Positions 63,935-64,000 of a stretch of DNA of 64,000 nucleotides are shown here, one piece after another. A model generated the notes under the pieces. That model made no database searches and was not told the origin of the DNA. It saw nothing but the letters and a program-made list of their open reading frames with translations. The DNA is taken from positions 124,001 to 188,000 of the forward strand of contig DATGLS010000032.1 in assembly GCA_035293985.1 (NCBI GenBank), read 5' to 3'. Position 1 is the stretch's first letter; the number at the start of each line of letters is the position of its first letter. The position numbers were made by a program, and so were the translations under genes. The DNA comes from JAVDCA01 sp035293985 (GTDB taxonomy: Bacteria; Pseudomonadota; Alphaproteobacteria; Rhizobiales; Xanthobacteraceae).

Positions 63935-63995
63935 TGAGCGCCAGCAACCCATCGCTTCGCGGCAAATCATAGAGGATGGGTTTCGCTGGCGCTCA
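63935..63995. repeat. Palindromic repeat element at the right edge
   Basis: TGAGCGCCAGC plus AACCCATC (63935-63953) is matched in reverse complement by GATGGGTT (63975-63982) and GCTGGCGCTCA (63985-63995), with a two-base gap in the right arm. The run CTCAACCCA continues to the edge. A related half element lies at 59491-59510. This is the dispersed GATGGGTTTCGC-type repeat of related genomes. Confidence 0.7.
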
Positions 63996-64000
63996 ACCCA

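Overview
The window is GC-rich DNA with dense, short-spaced genes. Its gene content fits an alphaproteobacterium of the order Hyphomicrobiales (Rhizobiales), most like the Bradyrhizobium/Rhodopseudomonas/Pseudolabrys side of the group. Three things support this: an imuA-imuB-dnaE2 mutagenesis cassette behind a GTTC-N7-GTTC SOS box (the alphaproteobacterial LexA site), the order ccmE-ccmF-ccmH-degP-response regulator-histidine kinase-glnE, and a histidine kinase / DUF1289 / clan-AA aspartic protease trio. I see no rRNA, tRNA, CRISPR array, transposase or phage gene. Genus-level placement is inference.

Layout. 1-2 kb: two tandem TRAP-type solute-binding proteins. 2-7.6 kb: an orphan receiver, an Mrp/ApbC Fe-S carrier, a 3-hydroxyisobutyrate-dehydrogenase-like enzyme, a secreted caspase-fold protein and a glutathione S-transferase. 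7.7-10.3 kb: membrane histidine kinase, a 59-residue DUF1289 protein and a membrane-anchored aspartic protease. 10.4-16.3 kb: TauE/SafE permease, DusA, a PLP dehydratase, an ArsR-type regulator, CDP-diacylglycerol pyrophosphatase and a protein of unknown family. 16.6-22.5 kb: SOS mutagenesis operon. 22.7-31.3 kb: CDF metal exporter, zinc alcohol dehydrogenase, PepN and a PAS histidine kinase.

31.3-37.4 kb holds the most unusual locus: a compact four-gene reverse-strand operon. In transcription order it encodes a membrane-anchored protein with a J-like N-terminus, a 120-residue protein resembling the C-terminal part of GrpE, an 860-residue Hsp70 with a DnaK-unlike C-terminus, and an AAA+ ATPase. 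It reads as a complete, dedicated chaperone machine distinct from DnaK-DnaJ-GrpE.

37.6-49.9 kb: folE, a cupin-like protein, a GlsB-type membrane protein, glnE, a two-component pair, DegP, and ccmH/F/E for cytochrome c maturation. ccmI is not next to ccmE. 50-59.5 kb: a paralogue of the unknown 14.6 kb protein, an enoyl-CoA hydratase, a NitT/TauT-type binding protein beside a benzoylformate-decarboxylase-like enzyme, and an FUSC/phosphotransferase/Lrp group divergent from an EamA exporter. 59.5-64 kb: a small secreted Asp/His-rich protein bracketed by direct repeats, a PepSY/response regulator/histidine kinase operon, and a nitroreductase.

Non-coding structure is rich. It includes several dispersed palindromic elements, a heptamer-repeat cassette, a three-module GC-rich hairpin array, a palindrome inserted in frame inside dnaE2, and a duplicated fragment of a histidine kinase 3' end. 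Long open frames antisense to dnaE2, pepN, the Hsp70 gene and ccmF are products of GC-rich codon usage, not genes.
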